In this document: positions 1 to 7,900 of the stretch, one piece after another | Layout of the letters: each line of letters begins with the position of its first letter | Numbering within the stretch: the first letter of the stretch is position 1 | Source: Kiritimatiellia bacterium | GTDB taxonomy: Bacteria > Verrucomicrobiota > Kiritimatiellia > RFP12 > UBA3636 | Reading direction: 5' to 3' | Assembly: GCA_017413145.1 (NCBI GenBank) | Contig: JAFPUX010000598.1 | Location: 1-11,810 of the forward strand | DNA: 11,810 bases | Made by a program: the position numbers and the translations under genes | Notes under the pieces: model-generated | Databases searched by the model: none | What the model was told of the DNA's origin: nothing | The model's input: only the letters and a program-made list of their open reading frames with translations

Positions 1-13
1 GCTCTTCCGATCT
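1..13. other. Illumina adapter remnant at contig start
   Basis: The first 13 bases, GCTCTTCCGATCT, are exactly the 3' end of the standard Illumina TruSeq adapter (reverse complement of AGATCGGAAGAGC). They are not genomic. The coding frame on the minus strand reads as a sensible MurF-like protein down to base 15 and is lost at this boundary, which supports the artefact reading. Genomic sequence should be taken to begin at base 14. Confidence 0.93.
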
Positions 14-14
14 G

Positions 15-152
15 GGCGACGAAAAGCCGCCCTTCCGGCGGCTCGCGCGTGTCGGTGTAGACGCCGGGGATGGAGGCGGGGAGGGGGCCTTCGGGCGTGC
101 CACCGGTCCAGGCGGCCGCCTCGCCGAGGGAGAAGAGCGGTGTGTCGTCCAT
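15..152 (-). CDS. murF: UDP-N-acetylmuramoyl-tripeptide--D-alanyl-D-alanine ligase, N-terminal fragment (MurF-like)
   Basis: This is a partial gene: 46 codons from an ATG at 152 down to the contig edge. The peptide begins MDDTPLFSLGEAAAWTGG and continues with VYTDTREPPEGRLFVA. The second part matches the Mur-ligase N-terminal signature (TDSR...PGDLFVAL) that binds the UDP part of the substrate. The opening resembles the MurF pattern, a short start followed by (F/L)xLxExAxxxGG. MurF adds D-Ala-D-Ala to UDP-MurNAc-tripeptide in the cytoplasm, the last soluble step of the peptidoglycan precursor pathway. MurE shares the TDSR/LFVA motif and is the main alternative. The ATP-binding and C-terminal domains are outside the window. 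A consensus TATAAT box lies 9 bp before the ATG, supporting this start; there is no room for a Shine-Dalgarno sequence, so the mRNA may be almost leaderless. Confidence 0.65.
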
Positions 153-161
153 GGCGGGGCG

Positions 162-190
162 ATTATACCGGCGGGCGCGCCGGAACGCAA
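162..190 (-). promoter_or_regulatory. Sigma70-like promoter of the murF-like gene
   Basis: On the minus strand a perfect -10 box TATAAT (forward 162-167) is preceded, at the ideal 17-bp spacing, by TTGCGT (forward 185-190) as -35. Transcription would start around 154-156, only a few bases before the ATG at 152. The spacer (168-184) contains an inverted repeat, annotated separately. Confidence 0.6.
168..183. repeat. Inverted repeat inside the murF-like promoter spacer
   Basis: CCGGCG (168-173), loop GGCG, CGCCGG (178-183) forms a perfect 6-bp inverted repeat that fills almost the whole 17-bp spacer of the minus-strand promoter. It could be an operator or DNA-structure element. In such GC-rich sequence a 6-bp palindrome can also arise by chance. 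Confidence 0.35.
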
Positions 191-207
191 GCGGCGTTGA
201 CCCGCCC

Positions 208-231
208 CCCCGCGCGGTTTGCCCCGCGCGG
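208..231. repeat. Paired CCCCGCGCGG direct repeats around the exporter -35 box
   Basis: CCCCGCGCGG occurs at 208-217 and again at 222-231, a 14-bp period. Each copy contains the self-complementary octamer CCGCGCGG. The second copy overlaps the proposed -35 box of the exporter promoter (219-224). Repeated palindromes at this place are what a repressor operator would look like, but the simple G/C composition makes chance a real possibility. Confidence 0.3.
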
Positions 232-247
232 CGGCGTGTGCTAGAAT
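219..247 (+). promoter_or_regulatory. Sigma70-like extended -10 promoter of the MATE gene
   Basis: TTGCCC (219-224) and TAGAAT (242-247) are separated by 17 bp. The -10 box is preceded by TG one base upstream (TGCTAGAAT), the extended -10 arrangement. The expected start site is near 253-255 and the ATG is at 257, so the transcript would be leaderless or nearly so. No Shine-Dalgarno sequence is visible before the ATG. Confidence 0.6.
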
Positions 248-256
248 GCGCGCCCC

Positions 257-1708
257 ATGCAGGCGAAGGTGCCGGACGACGCGCGGCTGCGCGAAATGGG
301 CGGCGGGAGGATCCTCCCGCTGCTCTGGAAGTTCGCGTGGCCGGCGCTCGTCACGATGACGCTCAACCAGCTCTACAACGTCATCGACCGCGTCTACATC
401 GGCAACGGCTGCGGCCGCGACGCGATCGCCGGCCTGGCGATGACGTTCCCCGTCATGATGGTGATGGGCGCGTTCGGGCCGCTCATCGGCGTCGGGTCCG
501 GCACCGTGATCTCGATTTCGCTCGGCGAGAAGAACCCCGCCCGCGCCGAGCGCGCGCTCGGGCAGTGCGTCGCCCTCAAGCTCCTGCTCGGCGTCACGGT
601 CGCCCCCGCGCTCTTCGTCTTCCTCGACCCGATCCTGCACGCCATGGCCGGCGGCGGCGTCACGGACGGCGCCATCGCCGCCGCGCGCCTCTACCTGCGC
701 ATCAACGTCCTGTTCCACTTCCTCGCGCACCTGGCCTTCGGCCTTTCGGCGTGCATGCGCTCGGAGGGCTCGCCCGTCGCCGCCATGCGCTGCATGGTCG
801 CCGGCGCCGTCGCGAACCTCGTCCTCGACCCGTTCTTCATCTTCGAGCGCGTGAACCTGCGGCTGTTCTCGCTGCCGGGGCTCGGCCTCGGCGTCGCCGG
901 CGCCGCGTGGGCGACCAACATCGCGATGGGCCTCGCTTGCCTCGCCGCGCTGCTGCACTACACGGGCGGGCGCTCGGTCGTGAAACTGCGCCTGCGCAAC
1001 GTCCGCGTCTACGGCGACCTCGTCCCGCGCGTCCTCGCGATCGGCCTTTCGCCGTTCCTCATGCAGTTCGCCGGCTCGACGATCAACTTCTCGCTCAACA
1101 AGGCCTTTTCGCACTGGAGCGGCTCGCCGGCGGAGGGGACGGTCCAGATCGCCGCGTTCGGCATCTTCCTGCCCGTCTCGTTCCTCTTCTTCATGCCGTC
1201 GATGGGCATCCAGCAGGGCTTCGCGCCGATCATCGGCTACAACTGGGGCGCCCGCAACCTGGCGCGCGTCCGGCGCTGCCTCGACACCGTCGTCCTGCTC
1301 ACGACGGCCGCCGTCGCCTGCGCCTGCCTCGCCCAGATGCTGTTCGCGCGGCCGCTGGCGTGGTGCTTCGCGCAGGGCGAGCCGGACGTGGTCCGCGCCG
1401 GCGCGTTCGCGCTGCGCCTCGGCAACTGCATGGTCTGGTGCATCGGCCTGAACGTCGCCGCGACGACCTATTTCCAGGCGATCGGCCGTCCGCGCACGGC
1501 GATCGTCCTTTCGCTCCTGCGCCAGGTGATCGTGCTCCTGCCCTGCGTGTGGATCCTGCCGCGCGTCCTGCCGCGCGTCCTGCCGATCGATCCGCTCCTG
1601 GCGGTGTGGATCTCGCTGCCGATTTCGGACGTCGCCGCGTTCCTCGCGTCGATCCCGCCGGTCCTCCGCGAACGCCGCGCCCTCGCCCGTGCGGGCGCGG
1701 GCGCGTGA
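257..1708 (+). CDS. MATE family efflux transporter, MepA-like
   Basis: This is a complete 483-residue inner-membrane antiporter, a normal length for the MATE family (about 440-490). These proteins export cationic drugs or metabolites in exchange for Na+ or H+. The sequence is strongly hydrophobic with about 12 membrane segments in two halves. Family landmarks seen are: the first helix with NVIDRVYIG (D44 is at the conserved acidic position); SLGEKNPARAERALG after helix 2; SMGIQQGFAPIIGYNWGARN at the start of the second half; TTYFQAIGRPRTA followed by SLLRQVIVLLP; and LPISD near the last helices. These fit the MepA-like branch (MATE/Na+-driven, NorM/MepA/DinF superfamily). The ATG at 257 is chosen because the -10 box ends 9 bp upstream; M14 at 296 is a weaker alternative with no ribosome site. 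The substrate cannot be told from sequence. A small LPRV tandem repeat is inserted in a late loop. Palindromic repeats upstream may be an operator. Confidence 0.93.
   Translation: MQAKVPDDARLREMGGGRILPLLWKFAWPALVTMTLNQLYNVIDRVYIGNGCGRDAIAGLAMTFPVMMVMGAFGPLIGVGSGTVISISLGEKNPARAERALGQCVALKLLLGVTVAPALFVFLDPILHAMAGGGVTDGAIAAARLYLRINVLFHFLAHLAFGLSACMRSEGSPVAAMRCMVAGAVANLVLDPFFIFERVNLRLFSLPGLGLGVAGAAWATNIAMGLACLAALLHYTGGRSVVKLRLRNVRVYGDLVPRVLAIGLSPFLMQFAGSTINFSLNKAFSHWSGSPAEGTVQIAAFGIFLPVSFLFFMPSMGIQQGFAPIIGYNWGARNLARVRRCLDTVVLLTTAAVACACLAQMLFARPLAWCFAQGEPDVVRAGAFALRLGNCMVWCIGLNVAATTYFQAIGRPRTAIVLSLLRQVIVLLPCVWILPRVLPRVLPIDPLLAVWISLPISDVAAFLASIPPVLRERRALARAGAGA
1561..1584 (+). repeat. 12-bp in-frame tandem repeat in the MATE gene
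   Basis: GCGCGTCCTGCC occurs twice in direct tandem, at 1561-1572 and 1573-1584, giving LPRVLPRVLP in the protein just before the IDPLLAVWISLPISD segment. MepA-like proteins usually have one short turn here, so this is a likely recent in-frame slippage or duplication in an extramembrane loop. Confidence 0.7.
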
Positions 1709-1722
1709 CGCCCGTTTTTTTT
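1698..1722 (+). terminator. Intrinsic terminator overlapping the MATE stop codon
   Basis: A GC stem of 6 bp, CGGGCG (1698-1703) with CGCCCG (1709-1714), encloses the 5-nt loop CGTGA and is followed at once by eight T residues (1715-1722). The stop codon TGA (1706-1708) lies in the loop, so the last codons of the exporter gene are part of the terminator. It separates the exporter from the next gene. Confidence 0.75.
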
Positions 1723-1725
1723 CGC

Positions 1726-1754
1726 TTGCCTCGCGTACGCGCATGGGCTATACT
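1726..1754 (+). promoter_or_regulatory. Sigma70-like promoter of the giant secreted protein gene
   Basis: TTGCCT (1726-1731) and TATACT (1749-1754) are spaced by exactly 17 bp. This starts only 3 bp after the terminator T-run, so termination and re-initiation are packed together. The predicted start is near 1761, giving a leader of about 72 nt before the ATG at 1833. Confidence 0.65.
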
Positions 1755-1760
1755 TCCTCC

Positions 1761-1832
1761 CGTTCCCTCCTCGCCGGAGGCGTTCCCCTTTTCGGATTTC
1801 AAAACAAAAACATCCAACCCTCCCGAACTGCC
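1761..1832 (+). promoter_or_regulatory. 5' leader of the giant gene, with small hairpin and A-rich tract
   Basis: The predicted untranslated leader has a hairpin CCTCC (1766-1770), loop TCGCC, GGAGG (1776-1780), and then an A-rich, low-structure tract (about 1800-1816). There is no Shine-Dalgarno motif at the usual distance from the ATG. The only GGAGG is about 50 nt upstream and paired in the hairpin. Initiation may rely on the unstructured A-rich tract. I do not recognise a known riboswitch or RNA family. Confidence 0.4.
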
Positions 1833-1907
1833 ATGAAAGCAATTCGCACGTCCCTCCTCGCGCCGCTCGCCGCGGCGCTCTGCTTCGCCGCTTCGCACGC
1901 GCCCGCG
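1833..1907 (+). other. Sec signal peptide of the giant protein
   Basis: The N-terminus MKAIR has two basic residues, followed by a hydrophobic core (residues 7-20) and a small-residue end SHAPAADF. The best signal peptidase I site is after A25 (A-P-A before A26-D27). A cysteine at residue 17 lies within the core but is preceded by Leu, not Gly/Ala/Ser, so it is not a convincing lipobox. The protein should be exported across the inner membrane. Confidence 0.8.
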
Positions 1908-4900
1908 GCGGACTTCCTGACCGGCGCCGTGTCCCGCTTCAACGGAGGCGTCGACGACGGCTGGTCCGCCGAAGGCGGCGCTTCGCTGGCGACGGACGTC
2001 ACGGTGTGGCGCGACGCCGGCAACAACAACGTCGCCACGAACCTCGCGTTCGCGCTCGACGACGCGGAGACGATCACGTATACGCCGTCGCAGGCGTCGG
2101 ACGCGGGAGGCACGGCGGACGTGGTGATCTCGAACGCCGTGTTCACGACGGCCTACGAGTATCCCGGCGTGGCCGCGGTCGGCGGCATCCAGTCGCAGGC
2201 GGCCATCTGCGTCGCGCAGATCGATCCGGACACGACGCCGTCCTACTACGGCTGGGCCGGCGAATACACCGGCGCCGGGACGGCCACCACGAACCTCGTG
2301 TGGGTCAAGCTCGCCGGCGGGACGCCGCCCGCCGAGGGAACGCCCGTCACCGTCACGATGTCGTTCGATTACGGCGTGAGGCCTCCCACCGTCACCTTCA
2401 AGGCCGGCACCGACACGCTGAACACCAACAACGTCGAGGCCATCCCGCTTTCCACTTCCGCGAACCAAGTCACCGCCATCTCCTTCTCCGGCCAGGGCTC
2501 CCTCTCCGAAATGGCCGGCGAGACCGAGCCCGCTCCGCCGAGCGAGTTCCTCGTCACGTTCTACACCAACGACCTCGCCACGGCGTCGGCGTCCTGGACC
2601 ACCAACGTCCCCGCCAACACGGTTCCCGTCTACCCCTTCGCCGATCCGGCCAAGGCGGCGACCGCCGAGTATTCCTACGCGTTCGCCGGCTGGACGAACG
2701 AGACCGTCACCGTCGCGACCAAGACCCTTTCCGATCCCGTCACGTCGCCCACCAACTACTACGCGGCGTTCACCGCGACGCCCGTCTCCTACACGCTGAC
2801 GTGGAGTCTCGACGGCGGTTCGATCACGAGCGAGGTCGGCGCCTACACGGCCGCCGGCTCCGTCGCATTCGGAACGTCGCTCACGGCTCCGCAGGTTGCC
2901 AAGACGGGCTACACGTTCGGCGGATGGTCGCCCTCCGTTGACGCGACGATGCCCGCCGCGAACACGACCTACACCGCCACGTGGAATCCTGCCACCGACA
3001 CCGTCTACACGGTCAATCACGTCCAGCAGGCTCTTGACGGCACCTATCCGGCCCAGCCGACCGACACCGACAACCTGACCGGCACGACCGGCGCCCAGAC
3101 CGCCGCGACCGCGAAGAGCTACACGGGCTTCACCGCCGGCACCATCACCCAGACGGCCATCGCCGCGGACGGTTCGACCGTCGTGACGATCCAGTACACG
3201 CGCAACAGCTACGCGCTGACGTGGAATCTCGACGGGGGCACGATCGCGAGCGAGGTCGGTACCTACACGGCCGCCGGCCAGGTTCCCTACGGAACAACGC
3301 TTACGCCCCCGACGGTCACGAAGACGGGCTACACGTCCGGCGGATGGTCGCCCGCCGTTGACGCGACGATGCCCGCCGAGGCTGCGTCCTACACCGCCAC
3401 GTGGACGGCGAACGCGAACACGGCCTACAAGGTCGAGCACTACCAGCAGGCGCTCGACGGCACCTATCCGGCCCAGCCGACCGATACCGACAACTTAACC
3501 GGCACGACAGGCGCCCAGACCGCCGCGACCGCGAAGAGCTACACGGGCTTCACCGCCGGCACCGTTACCCAGACGGCCATCGCCGGGGACGGTTCGACCG
3601 TCGTGACGATCCAGTACACGCGCAACAGCCACACGCTGACGATCACCTACGTGGCGCCGGAGGGCATTACTCCGCCGACGCCGTATGCGCAGTCCTACAA
3701 GTTTGATGCCTCCTACTCCGTGGGGGCGCCGCCGGTAACCGGTTGCACGCCCGATGTGGCGACGGTCTCTGGCACGATGGGCGATGCGGACGTCTCCGAG
3801 ACCGTCACCTACACCAAGAACAAATTCACGGTCACTTGGAAGAACGGAGATACGACGCTCGAGACCGACGAGAATGTCGAGTATGGCGCGACGCCTCACT
3901 ACGACGGCGAGACCCCGACCAAGGCCGCCGACGCGCAGTACACCTACACGTTCTCCGGCTGGTCCAATGGTACGACGGTCTATGGTCTTGAAGACGACCT
4001 CCCGGTCGTCACCGGCGCGGCCACCTACACCGCACAGTTCTCGCAGACCGAGATCGTCATCCCGACGCTCGCCCTCGCCAAGCCGACGCTCGGCTCGACC
4101 GTCCTCGCGAACGGCCAGACGGGCGCCGTCGTCAAGGTGACGGTCGATCCCGCGGCCGAGGTGACCGCGACGAACGCGAACGTCGCGTTCTCGGTCGAAG
4201 GGAACGTCACCAACGCCACCTTCACGTCCCTGCCCTGGAACGACCCCGTCGACTGGATGCTCCAGGCCTCGGGCTCGGGCGCCGCCGACCTGCCCGGCCG
4301 CTTCTACGCGAAGGGCGAGACCCAGTGGTTCGACAAGACCACCAACCAGCTCGCCACGGTCGACGGCCTCCCCGAGGGCATGAAGGGCGTCGACATGACC
4401 TCGGATCCGTCCGCCGCCGGCCAGATGGTCCGCATCCAGACCGCGCTCGAAATCCCCGAGGGCGCGATGGAGGACCTGCCGGGCGCCGACGGAGTCGGCT
4501 CCGCCCGCACCGGTTTCGCGGTCGCGCAGATCGAGGGCAACGGCGACACGGCCCCCGCCTACTACGCGTTCAACGGCACGACCTGGGTCAAGCTCCTCGG
4601 CGCCGCGCCCGTCGCCAACACGACGAACGACCTGCTGATCGTCCTCGACGTTGAGGACGCCACCGCCCGCTACTACGTCGACGGCATCGCGCTTTATAGT
4701 GGTAGCGCGCAGGCGCCCGCGTACGAGATTCCGATGAAGCCGTTCGAGGATGGCGACAAGAAGCAGATCAACGGCATCGGCTTCGCCAACCCGGACGGCG
4801 TCGCGACGAACGTCGTCGCCGAATACGACGTGCCGTTCGAGGCCGCCGTGGGCGACGTGCCCTACACCGCCGCGGCCGACGGCCTCGCCGCCGCCGACAA

Positions 4901-7900
4901 GACCGGCACCGAGATTCTCTACCTGCTCACCAACGACGTCGCGGGCACGATCTCGCTTGCCGTCGGCCAGTCGGTCCAGGTCGACACCGCCAAGGGTTCC
5001 TTCGCCGCGGCCGAGCCCGTCGTCCTCGCCCAGTCCGTCGGCGCCGGCTACGAGGTCAAGGCGACAGGGGAGGGGAGCGTGACGAACTACACCGTCGCCG
5101 CGGTCGAGTATCCGATCGTGTGGAAGCTCGAGCTCGCCGGCGCGACGAACGCCGTCGCGAACGCGCTCACGAATTCCTACACGGTCGAGACCCTGCCGAT
5201 CACGCTCTTCCCGGCCGGCTGCGAGGGCTACACCTTCGACGGCTGGACGAACAACGTCGCCGCGGGCGTCCAGACGACGATCCCCGCCGGCACCACGGGC
5301 GCCGTCACCAACTGGGCGACCTGGAAGCAGAACGCCTTCACGATCACGTGGAACGTCGAGGGCGCGACCACGACCTCCGAGGTCCTGCCCGGCGTCGTCC
5401 CGACCTTCACGGGCACGCCCGAGAAGGCCGCCGACAACACCTACACCTACACGTTCGCCGGCTGGTCCGACACGCAGGGCGGCAGCGCGATTGCGCTGCC
5501 CGAGGCCTCCGCCGACGCGACCTACTTCGCGGTCTTCACGCCCGTCTACCGCGACTACACAATCACGTGGAACTACGTCGACCCCGCCACGGGCAACACG
5601 ACCTCGGACCAGAACACCGTCCACTGGGGCGAGACGCCGTCGCACGCCGATCCTGCGGGCTACGTCGCGAACAACACGATCTACGCCTTCCAGGCCTGGT
5701 CGCCCGCTCCCTCCGCCTACGACGGCACGGTGACCGCCTACACGGCGACCTACACGTCCGCGGCCGCCGCCGCGATGGTCATCTCGGTGGCCGACGCCGA
5801 GACCGGCGCAACCACGACGAACTACGTCGCGACGCTCGCCGACGCGTTCGGCCCGAACGGGGCGAAGGACGGCGACACCGTCGAGCTCCTCGCCGACGTC
5901 ACGCTCACGGAGCGCGTCGAGCCGAACGTCGGCGCGAACACCGCGATCACGATCGACCTCGGCGGCTACACGATCACCCGCGAAGGCACGTCCGGCAACG
6001 GCAGCGTCTTCGACGTGAAGAGCGGCGACGTGACGATCACGAACGGCGTCATCGTCTGCACGCAGGACGACACGGCCATCGCGGCGGACGGCGTCTACGC
6101 GATCACCTCGCGCTCCGGCTCCAACGTGACGCTCGCCGACCTCGCGATCACCGTGAACAGCGAATGCGGCGCCTGCGCCTATCCGTTCGCCGGCTCGACC
6201 ATGACGATCGTGAGCGGCACCTACGCCAACACGACGACGACGCCCTACCGCTACAACACGGCGATCACCGGCATGGCGGTCAACCAGCCCAACGACGCCA
6301 CGCAGCGCCTCTTCATCAAGGGCGGCACGTTCTCGCAGTACGACCCGCAGCTCGGCGACGACTCCGGCGCCATGACCGACTTCACCGACGAGGGCTTCGT
6401 CGCGATCGACGACGGCAACGGCCACTGGGTCGTCCAGCCCGGCTACAACGTGACGTTCGACGCCAACGGCGGCACCCCGACGCCCGCCGCGCAGCGCGTC
6501 GCGGCCGGCGGCACGGCGACCGTCCCGGCCGCCCCGACCCTCGAGAACTACGATCTCCTCGGCTGGTTCGCCGACGGCGCGAGCGAGGCCTACGACTTCA
6601 CGACCGTCCTGAGCGGCGATCTCGCCCTCACGGCGCAGTGGAACATCGCCTACACCGCCACGTTCCAGGCCGACGAATACGCGATGGCCGGCACGTCGGT
6701 CTCGCCGGTGATCAAGGCGACGATCGCGCGCGCCGATGGCGCGAAGTTGACGGCCGATGATCGCGCCGGCTGGTCGATTTCGTTCGACAACGCTTGGCTC
6801 GCCCAGAAGAGCGCGAGCGTCCTCGCCTCCGGCGTCGGCTCGTTCTACGTGAGCCGTCTGGACGGCGCGAACCTCGACTCCTACTCCGCCACGGTTTCGC
6901 TCGTTCGCAACGGAAAGACCTACGACACGGCCTCGCTCGCCGTTTCGCCCAAGGCAGCGCTGACCGTCACCCCGTCCGGGACGCACATGGTCGAGTCCGG
7001 CGCCGTGACCATCACCGCGCTCAAGATCAACGGCACGGACGTCGATCTGGCGGACTTTGCCATCACGTGCGGCGACACGTCCGTCGCCACCGTCAGCGGC
7101 ACGACCCTGACGCCCGTCGCGGCCGGCTCCGCCCCGCTGACGTTCACGAGCGTCGCCGACAACACGAAGTCGGTTGACGCCTCCGTGACGTTTATCAATG
7201 CGGCCGCGAAGATCGGCACGGTCTACTACGACACCGTCGCGAACGCCCTAAAGGCCGCGACGTCCGGCCAGACGGTCGAGCTCTGCCGCGACGTCACGGA
7301 GTCGGTGAGCTTCTCCGGCAACCAGCCGCGCGTCGACGGCTTTGCGGTCGACATCGATCTCGCGGGCCACCTCTGGACCGGCGCGGCGAACCAGTCCTAC
7401 ACGCTCCGCGTGAGCTACGGCGTCGTCACCGTGAAGGACACGGTCGGCGGCGGCGCCGTCGCCTACGGCAAGGACTACGCCTTCATCGTTGACCATCTCG
7501 CCGGCGACTACGTCTCGAAGCTTGTCCTCGACGGCGGTTCCTACACCGGCAAGACCTGCGTCGCGCAGGTCGGGCTGTCGGGCGGATCGGGTTCGAACAA
7601 GAAGTACTACGGCGGCGAACTCGTGGTCAGCAACGGCACGTTCGTGGCCGTCATGGACACGGGCGACACCTATGACGCCAACGGCAACATGAAGTTCGTG
7701 CTGAACAAGCTCGACTACAGCGCCTCCGCCTTCCCCGGCGGGGAATACAGCCCGTCCGAAATCACGGTCGCCGGCGGCTCGTTCTACAAGTTCGACCCGG
7801 CCGACAACGTCGCGGAAGGCGCGAACACGGACTTCGTCGCCGAGGGCTACATCTCCTGCGCGGACGATCCGTCCGCCGGATGGTACACGGTCCTGCCGGC

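Noticed and set aside
197..202. TTGACC as -35 box for the MATE promoter
   Set aside because: It is 39 bp from the TAGAAT box and has no -10 box at 16-18 bp; TTGCCC at 219-224 has the correct 17-bp spacing.
296..298. Alternative start of the MATE gene at M14
   Set aside because: No ribosome-binding site precedes it, and the promoter position places the first ATG of the transcript at 257.
70..1836. Plus-strand open frame overlapping the MATE gene in another frame
   Set aside because: Its product is Arg/Pro/Ala-rich without family features, whereas the frame at 257-1708 gives a clear MATE protein.
1881..1883. Cysteine 17 as a lipoprotein attachment site
   Set aside because: The residue before it is Leu and the signal peptide continues beyond it to a good signal peptidase I site (APA), so a lipobox is not supported.
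1299..3440. Minus-strand open frame of about 700 codons across the exporter and giant genes
   Set aside because: It spans two well-supported plus-strand genes and their terminator/promoter region; the product is Arg/Gly-rich low complexity, typical of GC-rich shadows.
2790..3629. CRISPR-like array or mobile element
   Set aside because: The repeats are long, coding, in-frame and without spacers; there are no terminal inverted repeats, transposase or integrase genes anywhere in the window.
5120..6760. Plus-strand 546-codon open frame within the giant gene
   Set aside because: Out-of-frame shadow rich in Arg and His; the giant frame gives recognisable InlB and beta-helix modules over the same bases.
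3495..6986. Minus-strand open frame of more than 1,100 codons
   Set aside because: Same cause: codon-aligned shadow of the sense gene, ending at the rare sense codon TTA at 3495. Low-complexity product and no promoter or start context.
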